DNA from: Limnohabitans sp. 2KL-1
GTDB lineage: Bacteria; Pseudomonadota; Gammaproteobacteria; Burkholderiales; Burkholderiaceae_C
Direction of reading: 5' to 3'
Length of the DNA stretch: 64,000 nt
NCBI RefSeq assembly: GCF_003063435.1
Contig: NZ_NESL01000005.1
Coordinates: 62,001-126,000 of the forward strand
The notes under the pieces are model-generated. The model ran no database searches. It saw only the letters and a list, made by a program, of their open reading frames with translations, and was not told where the DNA came from. A program made the position numbers and the translations under genes. Below are positions 19,282 through 28,551 of the stretch, one piece after another; within the stretch, counting starts at the first letter, position 1, and every line of letters begins with the position of its first letter.

Positions 19282-22200
19282 TCACTCGTAGACGATACGA
19301 GCCTGCCCCTGATCGGCCTGTGCCATCCAGCTGGCCAGGGCCGCGTCCGAGGGGAAGAACTGTGCGGCCTCGCCCAGCGCCAACTCGGCGCGGGCAGCCA
19401 GCGCCTCGGTGCGCCGCTCCAGCACCAAGCGCACGGGCAAGCCGCGCACCAGATCACCTTGCTCCGTCTGCTCGCGTTGCGCAGGGAACTCCTTGACGAT
19501 GCGGGCAATGTCGGGCGCGCGGCCGTTCACCGCCACGCGCAGGTACTTGCCATAACGGCACCGGGCAGCGCCCAAGTCCATGATTTGTTCCATCTTCAAG
19601 CGGAAACCGCCCGAGAAACGGTCGGCCTGCATCTTGGCCGTGACAATGATCAGTTCGTCGTCTTTCAGCAAATGCTTGGCCGAGTTGATCAGGGCTTCGT
19701 CGGCGGTGGCTTCCATCACGCCCGATTTGTCGTCGAGCTTGAAAATCGCGACCTTGCCACGTTGGCCGTTGATGATGCGCAAGTCGCTCACGATGCCCGC
19801 CATCAGCTGCGGCTCGCGGCTGTCGATCAGGTCGTCGATTTTGCGGCGCGCAAACTGGCGCACTTCTCGCTCCACCGCGTCAAACAAATGGCCAGACAGG
19901 AAGAAGCCCACAGCGGTTTTTTCCAGCAGCAAGCGTTCTTTGATGCCCCAAGGCATGACCTCCACCAGATCGGGCTCTTGCGTGCTGGAGCCGTGCGAGT
20001 CGTCGCCCAGCATGTCAAACAGGCCCCCTTGGTTGGCATTGGCCACGGTGGCTGCGGCAAATTCAAAGGCCTTGTCGATGCTGGCTGACAAGGCGGCGCG
20101 GTTCATGTGCAGCGAGTCAAAAGCCCCGGCCTTGATGAGCGCGTCCACCGTGCGTTTGTTGATGCGGGTGCGGTCCACGCGCACGGCGAAATCAAACAGG
20201 CTGGTGAAAGGGCCCCCTTCGTTGCGGGCTGCCACGATCGCCTCGATCGCCTGCTGGCCCGTGCCCTTGACGGCCCCCAAGCCATAACGAATGATCTTGT
20301 CGGTCACCGGCTCAAAGCGGTGGGTGCCCCGGTTCACATCCGGCGGATCAAAACGGATGCCGAACTTCAAGGCGTCTTCATAAAGCACCTTGAGCTTGTC
20401 GGTGTCGTCCATTTCCACCGTCATGTTGGCGCAAAAGAACTCGGCGGTGTAGTGCACCTTGAGCCAGCCGGTGTGGTACGCCAGCAAAGAGTAAGCCGCA
20501 GCGTGCGACTTGTTGAAGCCGTAACCCGCAAATTTTTCCATCAGGTCAAAGACCTCGTCGGCCTTGTCCTGCGGGATGCCGTGGGTGGCCAAAGCGCCTG
20601 CGCGGAACTTCTCGCGGTGCTCGGCCATCTCTTCGGCCTTTTTCTTGCCCATGGCACGGCGCAGCAAGTCGGCACCACCGAGCGAGTAGCCGCCCAGAAT
20701 CTGCGCCGTCTGCATCACCTGCTCTTGGTAAACCATGATGCCGTAGGTCTCCGACAGCATCTCGGCCACCGCAGGGTGCGGGTATTCCACCTCTTCGCGC
20801 CCGTGCTTGCGCGCCACAAAGCTGGGGATCAGGTCCATAGGCCCCGGGCGGTACAGCGCGTTCAGCGCGATCAGGTCTTCCAGGCGGCTCGGGCGGGCGT
20901 CGCGCAGCATGCCCTGCATGCCACGGCTTTCAAACTGGAACACGGCCTCGGTCTTGCCGTCCGAAAACAACTTGTAAGTCGGCGTGTCGTCCAGCGGGAT
21001 GTTTTCAAAGGCGAAGTTCTCCTGGCCTTTGTGCCGCTTCATGATGAATTCGCGGGCGATCTCCAGAATCGTCAGCGTGGCCAGGCCCAAGAAGTCGAAC
21101 TTCACCAGGCCTGCGGCCTCCACGTCGTCCTTGTCGTACTGGCTGACTGCCGATTCACTGCCCGGCTGCTGGTAAAGCGGGCAAAAGTCGGTCAGCTTCC
21201 CCGGCGCGATCAACACGCCCCCGGCGTGCATGCCGATGTTGCGCGTCATGCCTTCGAGCTTTTGCGCCAGCTCGATCAGGGTCTTCACATCCTCTTCGCG
21301 CTCGATGCGCTCGGCCAGGATCGGCTCCATGGCGATCGCGTAGTTGTTTTTGTCGCCCTCTTTGGGCGTGGCCGGCGGGTATTGCAGCGTGACCGACATG
21401 CCCGGCTTGTTGGGGATCAGCTTGCTGATGCCGTCGCAAAACATGTAGCTCATGTCCAGCACACGGCCCACGTCACGGATGGCCGCACGCGCGGCCATGG
21501 TGCCGAAGGTGGCGATCTGGCTGACCGCGTCGCGGCCGTATTTGTCCTTCACATAATCGATCACCCGGTCGCGGTTGCCCTGGCAAAAGTCGATATCGAA
21601 GTCGGGCATCGACACCCGCTCGGGGTTCAAAAAACGCTCGAACAGCAGGCTGTATTGCAGCGGGTCCAGGTCGGTGATTTTGAGCGCGTAGGCCACCAGC
21701 GAGCCGGCACCCGAACCCCGTCCCGGCCCGACCGGGCAGCCATTGGCCTTGGCCCACTGGATGAAGTCACCCACGATCAGGAAGTAGCCCGGGAAACCCA
21801 TTTTCAAAATGGTGCCCAGCTCAAACTCCAGGCGCTCCACATAGCGCGGGCGCTCGACATCGCGTTTGGCCACATCGGGGTACAGGTGCGCCAGGCGCAC
21901 CTCCAGGCCTTCAAACGAGACGTGCCGGAAATAGTCGTCTACCGACATCACCACGCCATTGACCGGCGGGATCGGGAAATTGGGCAGCTGCGGCTTGCCC
22001 AGCACCAGGGTCAGGTTGCAGCGTTTGGCGATTTCCAGGGTGTTGGCAATGGCACTGGGCACATCGGCAAACAGCGCGCACATCTGCTCGGCCGACTTGA
22101 AATACTGCTCACGGCTGAAGCGGCGCACCCGGCGCGGATTGGCCAGGATTTCGCCTTCGGAAATGCAGACGCGGGCTTCGTGTGCTTCATAGTCGTCGGG

Positions 22201-22809
22201 CGTCAGGAACTGCACCGGATGCGTGGCCACCACCGGTAAATGCAAACGCGCGGCCAGTGCCACCGCGCCAGCCACCTGCGGCTCGTCTTCCGGACGGCCT
22301 GCGCGTTGCAGCTCGAGATAGAAACGGTGCGGAAAAATCGAGCCCAACTGCAGGGCTACATCGGCGGCTTTGTCCTTGTCGCCCTGAACGATGGCCTGCC
22401 CAACCGGACCGGCCTGGGCACCCGACAACAAAATCAAGCCCTCGGAAAGCTCTTTGAGCCAGGCGAGTTTGACGACGGCGACGCCTTTGGACACGTTTTT
22501 CGTCCAGGCCCTGGCCAGCAACTCGCAAATGTTCAGATAACCTTGGTGGCTTTGCACCAAAAGGCTGACACGGCTCATGACCCCGACGTCGCCGCCCAGA
22601 CCTTCCAGATTGATTTCAGCGCCCAAAATAGGCTTGACGCCTTTGCCTCGGCCTTCTTTGTAAAACTTCACCGCGCCAAACAGGTTGTTGAGATCCGTGA
22701 CCGCCAATGCGGGTTGACCATTTTTGGCAGCGGTTTTAACCACCTCGTCAATGCGGCAAGTGGAGTCAACAACGGAGAATTCGGTATGGAGGCGAAGGTG
22801 AACGAACAT
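19282..22809 (-). CDS. dnaE: DNA polymerase III alpha subunit
   Basis: Replicative polymerase catalytic subunit (class C). The 1175 residues start with the PHP domain (FVHLRLHTEFSVVDS), then the polymerase core with MPDFDIDFCQGNRDRVIDYV holding the catalytic aspartates and GPGRGSGAGSLVAY, a helix-hairpin-helix region, and a C-terminal OB-fold. Length and order match replicative DnaE1, not the error-prone ImuC/DnaE2. It is convergent with tolA. Confidence 0.97.
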   Translation of the reverse strand: MFVHLRLHTEFSVVDSTCRIDEVVKTAAKNGQPALAVTDLNNLFGAVKFYKEGRGKGVKPILGAEINLEGLGGDVGVMSRVSLLVQSHQGYLNICELLARAWTKNVSKGVAVVKLAWLKELSEGLILLSGAQAGPVGQAIVQGDKDKAADVALQLGSIFPHRFYLELQRAGRPEDEPQVAGAVALAARLHLPVVATHPVQFLTPDDYEAHEARVCISEGEILANPRRVRRFSREQYFKSAEQMCALFADVPSAIANTLEIAKRCNLTLVLGKPQLPNFPIPPVNGVVMSVDDYFRHVSFEGLEVRLAHLYPDVAKRDVERPRYVERLEFELGTILKMGFPGYFLIVGDFIQWAKANGCPVGPGRGSGAGSLVAYALKITDLDPLQYSLLFERFLNPERVSMPDFDIDFCQGNRDRVIDYVKDKYGRDAVSQIATFGTMAARAAIRDVGRVLDMSYMFCDGISKLIPNKPGMSVTLQYPPATPKEGDKNNYAIAMEPILAERIEREEDVKTLIELAQKLEGMTRNIGMHAGGVLIAPGKLTDFCPLYQQPGSESAVSQYDKDDVEAAGLVKFDFLGLATLTILEIAREFIMKRHKGQENFAFENIPLDDTPTYKLFSDGKTEAVFQFESRGMQGMLRDARPSRLEDLIALNALYRPGPMDLIPSFVARKHGREEVEYPHPAVAEMLSETYGIMVYQEQVMQTAQILGGYSLGGADLLRRAMGKKKAEEMAEHREKFRAGALATHGIPQDKADEVFDLMEKFAGYGFNKSHAAAYSLLAYHTGWLKVHYTAEFFCANMTVEMDDTDKLKVLYEDALKFGIRFDPPDVNRGTHRFEPVTDKIIRYGLGAVKGTGQQAIEAIVAARNEGGPFTSLFDFAVRVDRTRINKRTVDALIKAGAFDSLHMNRAALSASIDKAFEFAAATVANANQGGLFDMLGDDSHGSSTQEPDLVEVMPWGIKERLLLEKTAVGFFLSGHLFDAVEREVRQFARRKIDDLIDSREPQLMAGIVSDLRIINGQRGKVAIFKLDDKSGVMEATADEALINSAKHLLKDDELIIVTAKMQADRFSGGFRLKMEQIMDLGAARCRYGKYLRVAVNGRAPDIARIVKEFPAQREQTEQGDLVRGLPVRLVLERRTEALAARAELALGEAAQFFPSDAALASWMAQADQGQARIVYE

Positions 22810-22815
22810 GGCCCC

Positions 22816-22821
22816 ATTGTA
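22816..22821 (-). promoter_or_regulatory. Putative -10 box of dnaE
   Basis: TACAAT on the minus strand ends 6 bases before the dnaE ATG. If used, transcription would begin at or next to the start codon, giving a leaderless or nearly leaderless mRNA. No clear -35 or SD is visible. Confidence 0.35.
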
Positions 22822-22947
22822 GAAGGCGAGAGGGACTGAAACCGTCCAATGGGCGGGTGTTTTGACGCTCAGGCCGCGATTTGAAGCACCGCTTTCGGCC
22901 CGCCAGGTGCTGCTGGTGCCCCATGGCTGCGGGGCCCGGGCAGCCTG

Positions 22948-23643
22948 TCAGTCGCGCAGCACCTGCAACACATCCGAGCGAAACTCGCGCCCATACAGGA
23001 TCAGCACCACCAAGGCCGTGCCCAGCAGCAAAGCCAAGGGAGAAAAGAACCAAGCCATGGCAGCAAACGAAAAGTAATACGCCCGCAAACCATCGTTGAA
23101 GGTCTCCGCCGCAGCGCTCACCAGGTTACCGGCACGCTCTGCGAAGTGCTGCCGGTCAAACCGCTGATCGGTGAATTCCTGAGGCGGGGGCATCGCGCCG
23201 ATGACCAAGGCGACAAAGGTGTATTGGCGCATGGACCAGGAAAAGCGGAAGAAGGCATACACGAAGATGCCCACCAGCACCAGAATTTTGAACTCAAACA
23301 CCAGCATGGGCGTAGGCTGCGCGAACGGGATCTCACGCACCAGTTCGGCCGCCTTGTCGGTGGTCCCCAACAGGGCAAACAAACCGCCGATGATGATGAT
23401 GCTGGTTGAAGAAAAAAACGCCGGCGTTTGCGACAGGTTTTGCGTGATCAACCCGTCCAGCATGCGTGGATCACGGGCCGTGGCCTGCATCATCCACAGT
23501 TGGCGGTAGCGGTTGGTGGTGGCGATCAGGCTTTGGTCTCGCAGGCCGCGCACTTTGGCCAACCAAGCGTAACCCACCCACATGGCAAAAAAAGAAACAA
23601 GCGCCAGCCAATCGGCCCAAGGCAGCATGGTGATGATTTTCAT
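22948..23643 (-). CDS. DUF599 family membrane protein
   Basis: 231-residue inner-membrane protein of unknown function. Four hydrophobic segments are visible: near 8-28, 78-98 (STSIIIIGGLFALLG), 118-140 (ILVLVGIFVYAFFRFSWSM) and 200-222. The RQLWMMQATARDPRMLDG and FNDGLRAYYFSFAAMAW stretches fit DUF599. It lies 138 bases behind the dnaE start and is transcribed away from it. No functional inference is possible from the neighbours. Confidence 0.8.
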   Translation of the reverse strand: MKIITMLPWADWLALVSFFAMWVGYAWLAKVRGLRDQSLIATTNRYRQLWMMQATARDPRMLDGLITQNLSQTPAFFSSTSIIIIGGLFALLGTTDKAAELVREIPFAQPTPMLVFEFKILVLVGIFVYAFFRFSWSMRQYTFVALVIGAMPPPQEFTDQRFDRQHFAERAGNLVSAAAETFNDGLRAYYFSFAAMAWFFSPLALLLGTALVVLILYGREFRSDVLQVLRD

Positions 23644-23765
23644 GCCCCGATCCTAGCAAGTGGAGTGCCTGCCTCGGTTGAACGCAGACAAATCCCAATG
23701 AAAAAAGCCAGGACGCTGGCCATCGTCCTGGCTGAAGATGGGCGTGGGGCCCACCCCCATCAAAA

Positions 23766-24299
23766 TCAGCCGCGCAGCTTGGCAGCCACAGCGGCCACGC
23801 GCTCACCGTAGGCTTTGGCGGTGTCCAGGTCGCCCTGAGGGATGTCTTCGGCCGGGCTGGTCGGTCCAACCTGGGCCATCAGGCCGGAGTTGGAGCCGAT
23901 GCGGTTGATGGTGCCGTCGTTCATGGCGGGCTGCCCCACCCAGATCATGCCGTTTTGCATGGCCAAGGTGATGAAGTACTGAATGGTCGACAACTTGTCG
24001 CCGCTGGGGCTGGCCGAAATGGTGAAACCGCCTGCAACCTTGTCTTTCCAGGCGCTGGTGAACCAGCGCTTGGAGGTGGCATCGGCAAACTTCTTGAACT
24101 GCCACGAAGCCATGCCCATGTAAGTGGGCGAGCCAAAGATGATGGCGTCGGCGGCGTCCAGCGCTGCCCAATCGGCCTCGGTGATGTTACCGTCAGCGTC
24201 GATGGTGACAGATTGGGCATTTGCGCCTTGTGCCACGAACTGGGCCACGCGCTGGGTGTGGCCGTAGCCGGAATGGAAAACAACAACAGTTTTAGCCAT
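23766..24299 (-). CDS. Flavodoxin-like NAD(P)H:quinone oxidoreductase
   Basis: 177-residue flavodoxin-fold protein related to WrbA and NADPH-dependent FMN reductases. VVFHSGYGHTQRVAQFVA is the FMN phosphate-binding loop and FGSPTYMGMASWQFK the second flavin loop; WFTSAWKDKVAGGFTISAS matches WrbA-type proteins. The ATG has AAGGAG upstream. It follows the pirin gene on the same strand; pirin plus flavodoxin-fold reductase is consistent with quinone or flavonoid redox stress handling (inference). Confidence 0.85.
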   Translation of the reverse strand: MAKTVVVFHSGYGHTQRVAQFVAQGANAQSVTIDADGNITEADWAALDAADAIIFGSPTYMGMASWQFKKFADATSKRWFTSAWKDKVAGGFTISASPSGDKLSTIQYFITLAMQNGMIWVGQPAMNDGTINRIGSNSGLMAQVGPTSPAEDIPQGDLDTAKAYGERVAAVAAKLRG

Positions 24300-24397
24300 G
24301 AGAAAGCTCCTTGAAAAAAGTCAGAAGGTTGAGGGAAAAAAGAGGTTCCCGCTGTCGCGAGAATCACAAAAAACGTCGAACGCCCCGGCCATGAGCA

Positions 24398-25111
24398 TCA
24401 GGCCGCCAGGTCAAACACCAGCACTTCGGCATCTTGCCCGTGCGCCAGCGTCAGAGCGGTTTCGGCTTGCAACATGGCCGCATCGCCCGCTGCGAGGGTT
24501 TGGCCGTTGACCTGCAAAGCACCGCGCACCAGAAACACATACGCCTTGCGCTCGGGGTTCAGGGCCAGGGTGGCAGTTTCAGCGCCATCCAGCAAACCGG
24601 CATAAATGCGGGCGTCGGCGTGGATTGTGACGGTGTGCGCTGCCCCATCAGGTGCCGCTTCGGGCGCTGCCACCAGGGCCAACTGACCGCGCTTAGCGCT
24701 TTGCGGCACGGTTTTTTGCTCGTAACCGGGGTCAATGCCGGTCACATTGGGCTCGATCCATATTTGCAAAAAGTGGGTTTCTTGACCTTGCGCGTGGTTG
24801 AACTCGCTGTGGCGCACCCCGCTGCCCGCGCTCATGCGTTGCACATCGCCGGGGGGAATGCCCTTGACATTGCCCATGCTGTCCTGGTGGGCCAAATTGC
24901 CCGACAGCACATAGCTGATGATTTCCATGTCGCGGTGACCGTGCGTGCCAAAACCGGTGCCCGGTGCGATGCGGTCTTCGTTGATGACCCGCAGATTGCC
25001 CCATCCCATGTGGGCCTGATCGAAATAATTGGCAAAAGAAAAGCTGTGAAACGACTTCAGCCAGCCGTGGTCGGCATAGCCGCGTTCGGCAGATTTGCGC
25101 AGGGTGAGCAT
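24398..25111 (-). CDS. Pirin family protein (YhhW-like cupin)
   Basis: Bicupin of 237 residues. The metal-binding residues of the N-terminal cupin are in place: THGHRDMEIISYVL supplies two His and a Glu, and GVRHSEFN the third His region; THFLQIWIEP follows. Some family members show quercetinase activity in vitro, but the physiological role is uncertain. ATG 25111 follows AAGGAG. It is divergent from a LysR-type gene with a palindrome between them, the classical arrangement of a regulator and its target. Confidence 0.87.
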   Translation of the reverse strand: MLTLRKSAERGYADHGWLKSFHSFSFANYFDQAHMGWGNLRVINEDRIAPGTGFGTHGHRDMEIISYVLSGNLAHQDSMGNVKGIPPGDVQRMSAGSGVRHSEFNHAQGQETHFLQIWIEPNVTGIDPGYEQKTVPQSAKRGQLALVAAPEAAPDGAAHTVTIHADARIYAGLLDGAETATLALNPERKAYVFLVRGALQVNGQTLAAGDAAMLQAETALTLAHGQDAEVLVFDLAA

Positions 25112-25210
25112 GGTTTTCTCCTTGTCAGCGGTTGGCGGCACAGGCCACAAACCATGGCTGAACTTTAACCATCACCCTGGTTCGCATCGTTGCCCTCATT
25201 TGCTGTCATC

Positions 25211-25227
25211 ATTCAAAATGATTGAAT
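25211..25227. promoter_or_regulatory. Palindromic LysR-type operator between pirin and lysR genes
   Basis: ATTCAA, five bases, TTGAAT is a perfect dyad that also contains a T-N11-A core, the usual LysR box. It lies just before the lysR start and about 100 bases upstream of the pirin gene, as expected for an autoregulated divergent pair. Confidence 0.6.
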
Positions 25228-25242
25228 GATATGAGGCCTACC

Positions 25243-26183
25243 ATGCAAACCCCACGCGACTGGCTGACGCCCGAAACCCTGCTCATGCTGCAAACCATTG
25301 ACCAAAAAGGCAGCTTTGCCGCCGCCGCCCGCGCTTTGAATCTGGTGCCCAGCGCGCTGACCTACCGGGTGCGCCAGCTCGAAGACGCGCTCGATGTGCT
25401 GTTGTTTGACCGCAGCGCACGCCAGGCCCGCCCCACGGCCGCAGGCCAGGAACTGCTGCGCGAAGCCAGCCGCTTGCTCGACGACATGGATGCCGTGGCC
25501 AACCGGGTGCGCCGCGTGGCCACCGGCTGGGAGGCCGTGTTCACCGTGGCGGTGGACAGCATCGTCTCGCGCAGCGTGGTGATGGACTTGTGTGCCAGCT
25601 TTCTGGCGCTGGGCGCGCCCACCCGGCTGCGGCTGCGCTACGAAACCCTCTCGGGCACGCTGGCCGCCCTCACCTCGGGCCAGGCCGATCTGGCGCTGGG
25701 CGTGGTGCCGGTGCCCGGCCTGTCGTCCGACATCCGCCACGTCATCATGGGGGGCCCCTTCCGTTTGTGTATGCCGTGGCCTCGCACCACCCGCTGGCAC
25801 AGGCCCCCGAGCCGCTGAGCGATGCCACATTGGCCCAACACCGCGCCGTGGCCGTGGCCGATTCGGTCAGCCGGGGTACGGGCCTGACCATCGGCCTGCA
25901 AGGCGGGCAAGACGTGTTCACCGTGCCCGACATGCAAAGCAAGCTGGAAGCCCAGCTGCGCGGCCTGGGTGGCGGATTTTTGCCCGAATCACTGGCCAGG
26001 CCCTACATCGACAGCGGTATGTTGGTGAACAAACAAGTCATTCACCCGCGCAACAGCACCTGCCATTACGCCTGGCGCGACAGTCCGCAAGCGCCCGCTG
26101 GACAAGCCCTGCGGTGGTGGTTGGCTCAGCTGGAGCGCCCCCCCACGCGGCAAGCGCTGCTGCAACCCATGCACAGCGTGTGA
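25243..26183 (+). pseudogene. LysR-type regulator, interrupted by a frameshift
   Basis: The first frame (25243 to about 25754) encodes a LysR winged HTH (LLMLQTIDQKGSFAAAARAL, PSALTYRVRQLEDAL) and the start of the effector domain (GQADLALGVVPVPG), but stops at 25818 in unrelated residues. The remainder (FVYAVASHHPLAQAPEPL through HPRNSTCHYAW) is in the frame one base earlier and ends at 26183. The switch maps to a run of six G at 25749-25754; one more G would restore a continuous protein of about 313 residues. It may be a real mutation, a phase-variable tract or a sequencing error. ATG 25243 follows GAGG. Confidence 0.8.
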
Positions 26184-26260
26184 GCGAGGCTGCACAAATA
26201 GGCATCGGGGATAACCCACCCGGGCTGCCGAAGGGGGTGTTTCTCGGCTAAAGTGAATCC

Positions 26261-27307
26261 ATGAGCACACAACACATCGCCATCATCGGCGTCGGCATGG
26301 CCGGCGTCACTTGCGCACGCACCTTGCGCCAAGCCGGACACAACGTCACGCTCTTCGAGAAAAGCCGAGGCTTGGGAGGCCGCATGGCCACACGCGCCAG
26401 CGCGTTTGGCAGCTTTGACCACGGTGCGCAGTACTTCACCGTGCGCGATCCCCGTTTTGAGCTGGCCATTGGCACTGCCCCGGGCGTGTGCAAACCCTGG
26501 AGCGCCAATGCCGTGCGCGTGCTCGACCCAAATGGCCGCGTGATCGAAGCCGGCCTGCCCGGCGGCGAGCGTCACTGGGTGGCCACCCCTGGCATGAACG
26601 GTCTGGTCAAAGCCTGGGCTGCGCCCCTGGTGGAAGACGGCAATGTGCAGCTGCAAACCCGCGTGACACAGATCACGGCCGATCCCTTGAAGAAAAACGG
26701 CTGGCAATTGCACACCGAAAGCGAAGACGGCGGTCAGCACATTTACGCCGGTTTTGACAAAGTCATATTGGCCATCCCGCCCGCCCAAGCCGCAACGCTG
26801 TTGAGTGCTTCGGCCCTGAGTGCGCAGGCCGAACTTTTGAACCATGTGCGCGTCGACCCCTGCTGGACCTTGATGCTGGCCTACCCGCAAGCCGTGCAAC
26901 CGGGCCTCATTACGCTGGGCCCGCAGTGGAACGCGGCCCGCAGCACACACCACCGCATCGCCTGGATGGCCCGCGAGTCGTCCAAGCCCGGACGTGAACG
27001 CATTGAGCGCTGGACCGTGCAGGCCAGCGCCCCGTGGTCTGCCGAGCACGTCAATGACACCCCCGAGCGCATCACCGGCAAGCTGATCAAGGCCTTTGCC
27101 GAGATCACCGGCATCCGCGTCACACCTGCCCATGCCGAGGTGCACCGTTGGCTGTACGCCAAAACCGCGCAGCCACTGGGCGAAAGCCACCTGTGGTTCA
27201 AGGACCAGGGCATTGGCCTGTGCGGCGACTGGTGCCTGGGCCACCGGGTTGAAGACGCTTTTGTCTCAGGCCTGGAGCTGGCTTTGGCGGTGCTCAAAAA
27301 ACGCTGA
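26261..27307 (+). CDS. FAD/NAD(P)-dependent amine-oxidase-like oxidoreductase (renalase-like)
   Basis: 348-residue flavoprotein. IAIIGVGMAGVTCARTLRQ is the Rossmann dinucleotide motif, FEKSRGLGGRMATR the second FAD contact, FDHGAQYFTVRDP a motif of renalase-like proteins, and the C-terminal GLCGDWCLGHRVEDAFVSG the last FAD contact. Substrate unknown. It lies upstream of gluQ by 6 bases and so is probably co-transcribed with it. Confidence 0.85.
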   Translation: MSTQHIAIIGVGMAGVTCARTLRQAGHNVTLFEKSRGLGGRMATRASAFGSFDHGAQYFTVRDPRFELAIGTAPGVCKPWSANAVRVLDPNGRVIEAGLPGGERHWVATPGMNGLVKAWAAPLVEDGNVQLQTRVTQITADPLKKNGWQLHTESEDGGQHIYAGFDKVILAIPPAQAATLLSASALSAQAELLNHVRVDPCWTLMLAYPQAVQPGLITLGPQWNAARSTHHRIAWMARESSKPGRERIERWTVQASAPWSAEHVNDTPERITGKLIKAFAEITGIRVTPAHAEVHRWLYAKTAQPLGESHLWFKDQGIGLCGDWCLGHRVEDAFVSGLELALAVLKKR

Positions 27308-27313
27308 TTCAGC

Positions 27314-28225
27314 ATGGTCGTGGGCTACACAGGCCGGTTTGCGCCCTCGCCAACCGGCCTTTTGCATGCCGGCTCGCTGGTCGCGGCGCTGGCCAGCTGG
27401 CTGGATGCCCGCACAAACGGCGGCCAGTGGGGCGGCCAGTGGCTCGTGCGCATTGAAGACGTGGACACACCACGCTGCATACCGGGCATCGATCAGGCCA
27501 TCTTGCAGCAACTGGCCATCTGTGGCCTGCTGCCCGATGGACCCGTGCTGTGGCAAAGCCAGCGCGGCGCGCACTACGCTGCCGCCTTGCAAACCCTGGT
27601 GGACCAAGGCTGGGCCTACCCCTGCGGCTGCTCGCGCAAAGAGATTGAATCGGCCCAAGCTGTGGCCCGGCACAGCGCCGCCATTTACCCCGGCACCTGC
27701 CGAAATGGCCTGAACGGCAAACCCGCCCGCGCCTGGCGACTCAATGTGCAGGCCGTTCAAGCCGCACTGGGCCTGCCTGCCATCACGCATTGGCGCGACC
27801 GACGCCTTGGGCCGCAACAGCAAAACGTGAGTCAGGAAGTGGGTGACTTTGTGCTGCGCCGCGCCGATGGCCTGTGGGCTTACCAGCTGGCCGTTGTGGT
27901 GGACGACGCGGCACAAGGCGTCACCCATGTGGTGCGCGGTCAGGATCTGGCCGACAACACAGCGCGGCAAATCCTGCTGCAACGCGCCTTGGGCCTGCCC
28001 ACACCCCAGTACCTGCACACCCCCCTGGTGATGGGTGCCAATGGAGAAAAGCTGAGCAAACAAAACGGCGCCATGGCGCTGGATTTGCAAACCCCACAAG
28101 CCGTCTTGGCCGCACTGAACACTGCGGCGCAGGTGCTTGGGCTGGCTGCGGTGCACACGCACCTCAACACTGCGCAAGCCTTGGCGCTTTGGACCGAGCA
28201 GCTGAGGGCCAAGTCTCCCCCATGA
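27314..28225 (+). CDS. gluQ: Glutamyl-Q tRNA(Asp) synthetase
   Basis: Truncated GluRS paralogue that glutamylates queuosine in tRNA(Asp). The 303 residues have [18 protein letters not shown] with the HxGS-type nucleotide motif, [10 protein letters not shown], zinc ligands in YPCGCSRKE and a downstream YPGTC, and the second motif as EKLSKQNGA instead of KMSKR. It lacks the anticodon-binding domain, as expected for GluQ. Confidence 0.94.
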   Translation: MVVGYTGRFAPSPTGLLHAGSLVAALASWLDARTNGGQWGGQWLVRIEDVDTPRCIPGIDQAILQQLAICGLLPDGPVLWQSQRGAHYAAALQTLVDQGWAYPCGCSRKEIESAQAVARHSAAIYPGTCRNGLNGKPARAWRLNVQAVQAALGLPAITHWRDRRLGPQQQNVSQEVGDFVLRRADGLWAYQLAVVVDDAAQGVTHVVRGQDLADNTARQILLQRALGLPTPQYLHTPLVMGANGEKLSKQNGAMALDLQTPQAVLAALNTAAQVLGLAAVHTHLNTAQALALWTEQLRAKSPP

Positions 28226-28235
28226 GGGCATTCAT

Positions 28236-28273
28236 TTGCGCCAAAGCCCCAATTCGCACATAATATGTGCGAA
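28236..28273 (+). promoter_or_regulatory. Promoter and palindromic operator of the toxin-antitoxin pair
   Basis: TTCGCACATA, one A, TATGTGCGAA forms a 10+1+10 perfect palindrome at 28253-28273. A CATAAT -10 candidate (28260-28265) lies inside it and TTGCGC (28236-28241) is a possible -35 with an 18-base spacer. An operator covering the -10 box is the arrangement expected for autorepression by a ribbon-helix-helix antitoxin. Confidence 0.65.
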
Positions 28274-28323
28274 AGTGCAGTTTGATGTTGCACACCCACC
28301 ATGCACCCTGAGGGAGGTCCACC

Positions 28324-28551
28324 ATGAACATCACTTTGTCGGTTGACGAACGCATCGCAGAATCTGCCCGTGAAGCCGCCCGAAAAATGGGCAAAAGCCT
28401 GAACCAGGCCGTGCGCGACTACCTGGAACAACTGGCAGGGCAGGAACGTCAAACCGCCGAATGGCAAGCCTGGGAGCAGCGCTGCCTGAGCGGCGGCGGT
28501 CGCTTGCAGGGCTGGAAATTTGACCGGGACGCCCTGCATGATCGCGGCTGA
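28324..28551 (+). CDS. Ribbon-helix-helix antitoxin (VapB-like)
   Basis: 75-residue protein. MNITLSVDERIAESAREAAR and KSLNQAVRDYLEQLAG give the beta-strand followed by two helices of a MetJ/Arc/CopG-type DNA-binding domain; the C-terminal half ([12 protein letters not shown]) would wrap the toxin. GGAGG lies upstream of the ATG. It overlaps the PIN toxin by 14 bases, the usual sign of a toxin-antitoxin operon. Confidence 0.83.
   Translation: MNITLSVDERIAESAREAARKMGKSLNQAVRDYLEQLAGQERQTAEWQAWEQRCLSGGGRLQGWKFDRDALHDRG

Noticed and set aside
20107-22239. 710-codon open frame opposite dnaE
   Set aside because: Antisense to the polymerase; no start signal or domain.
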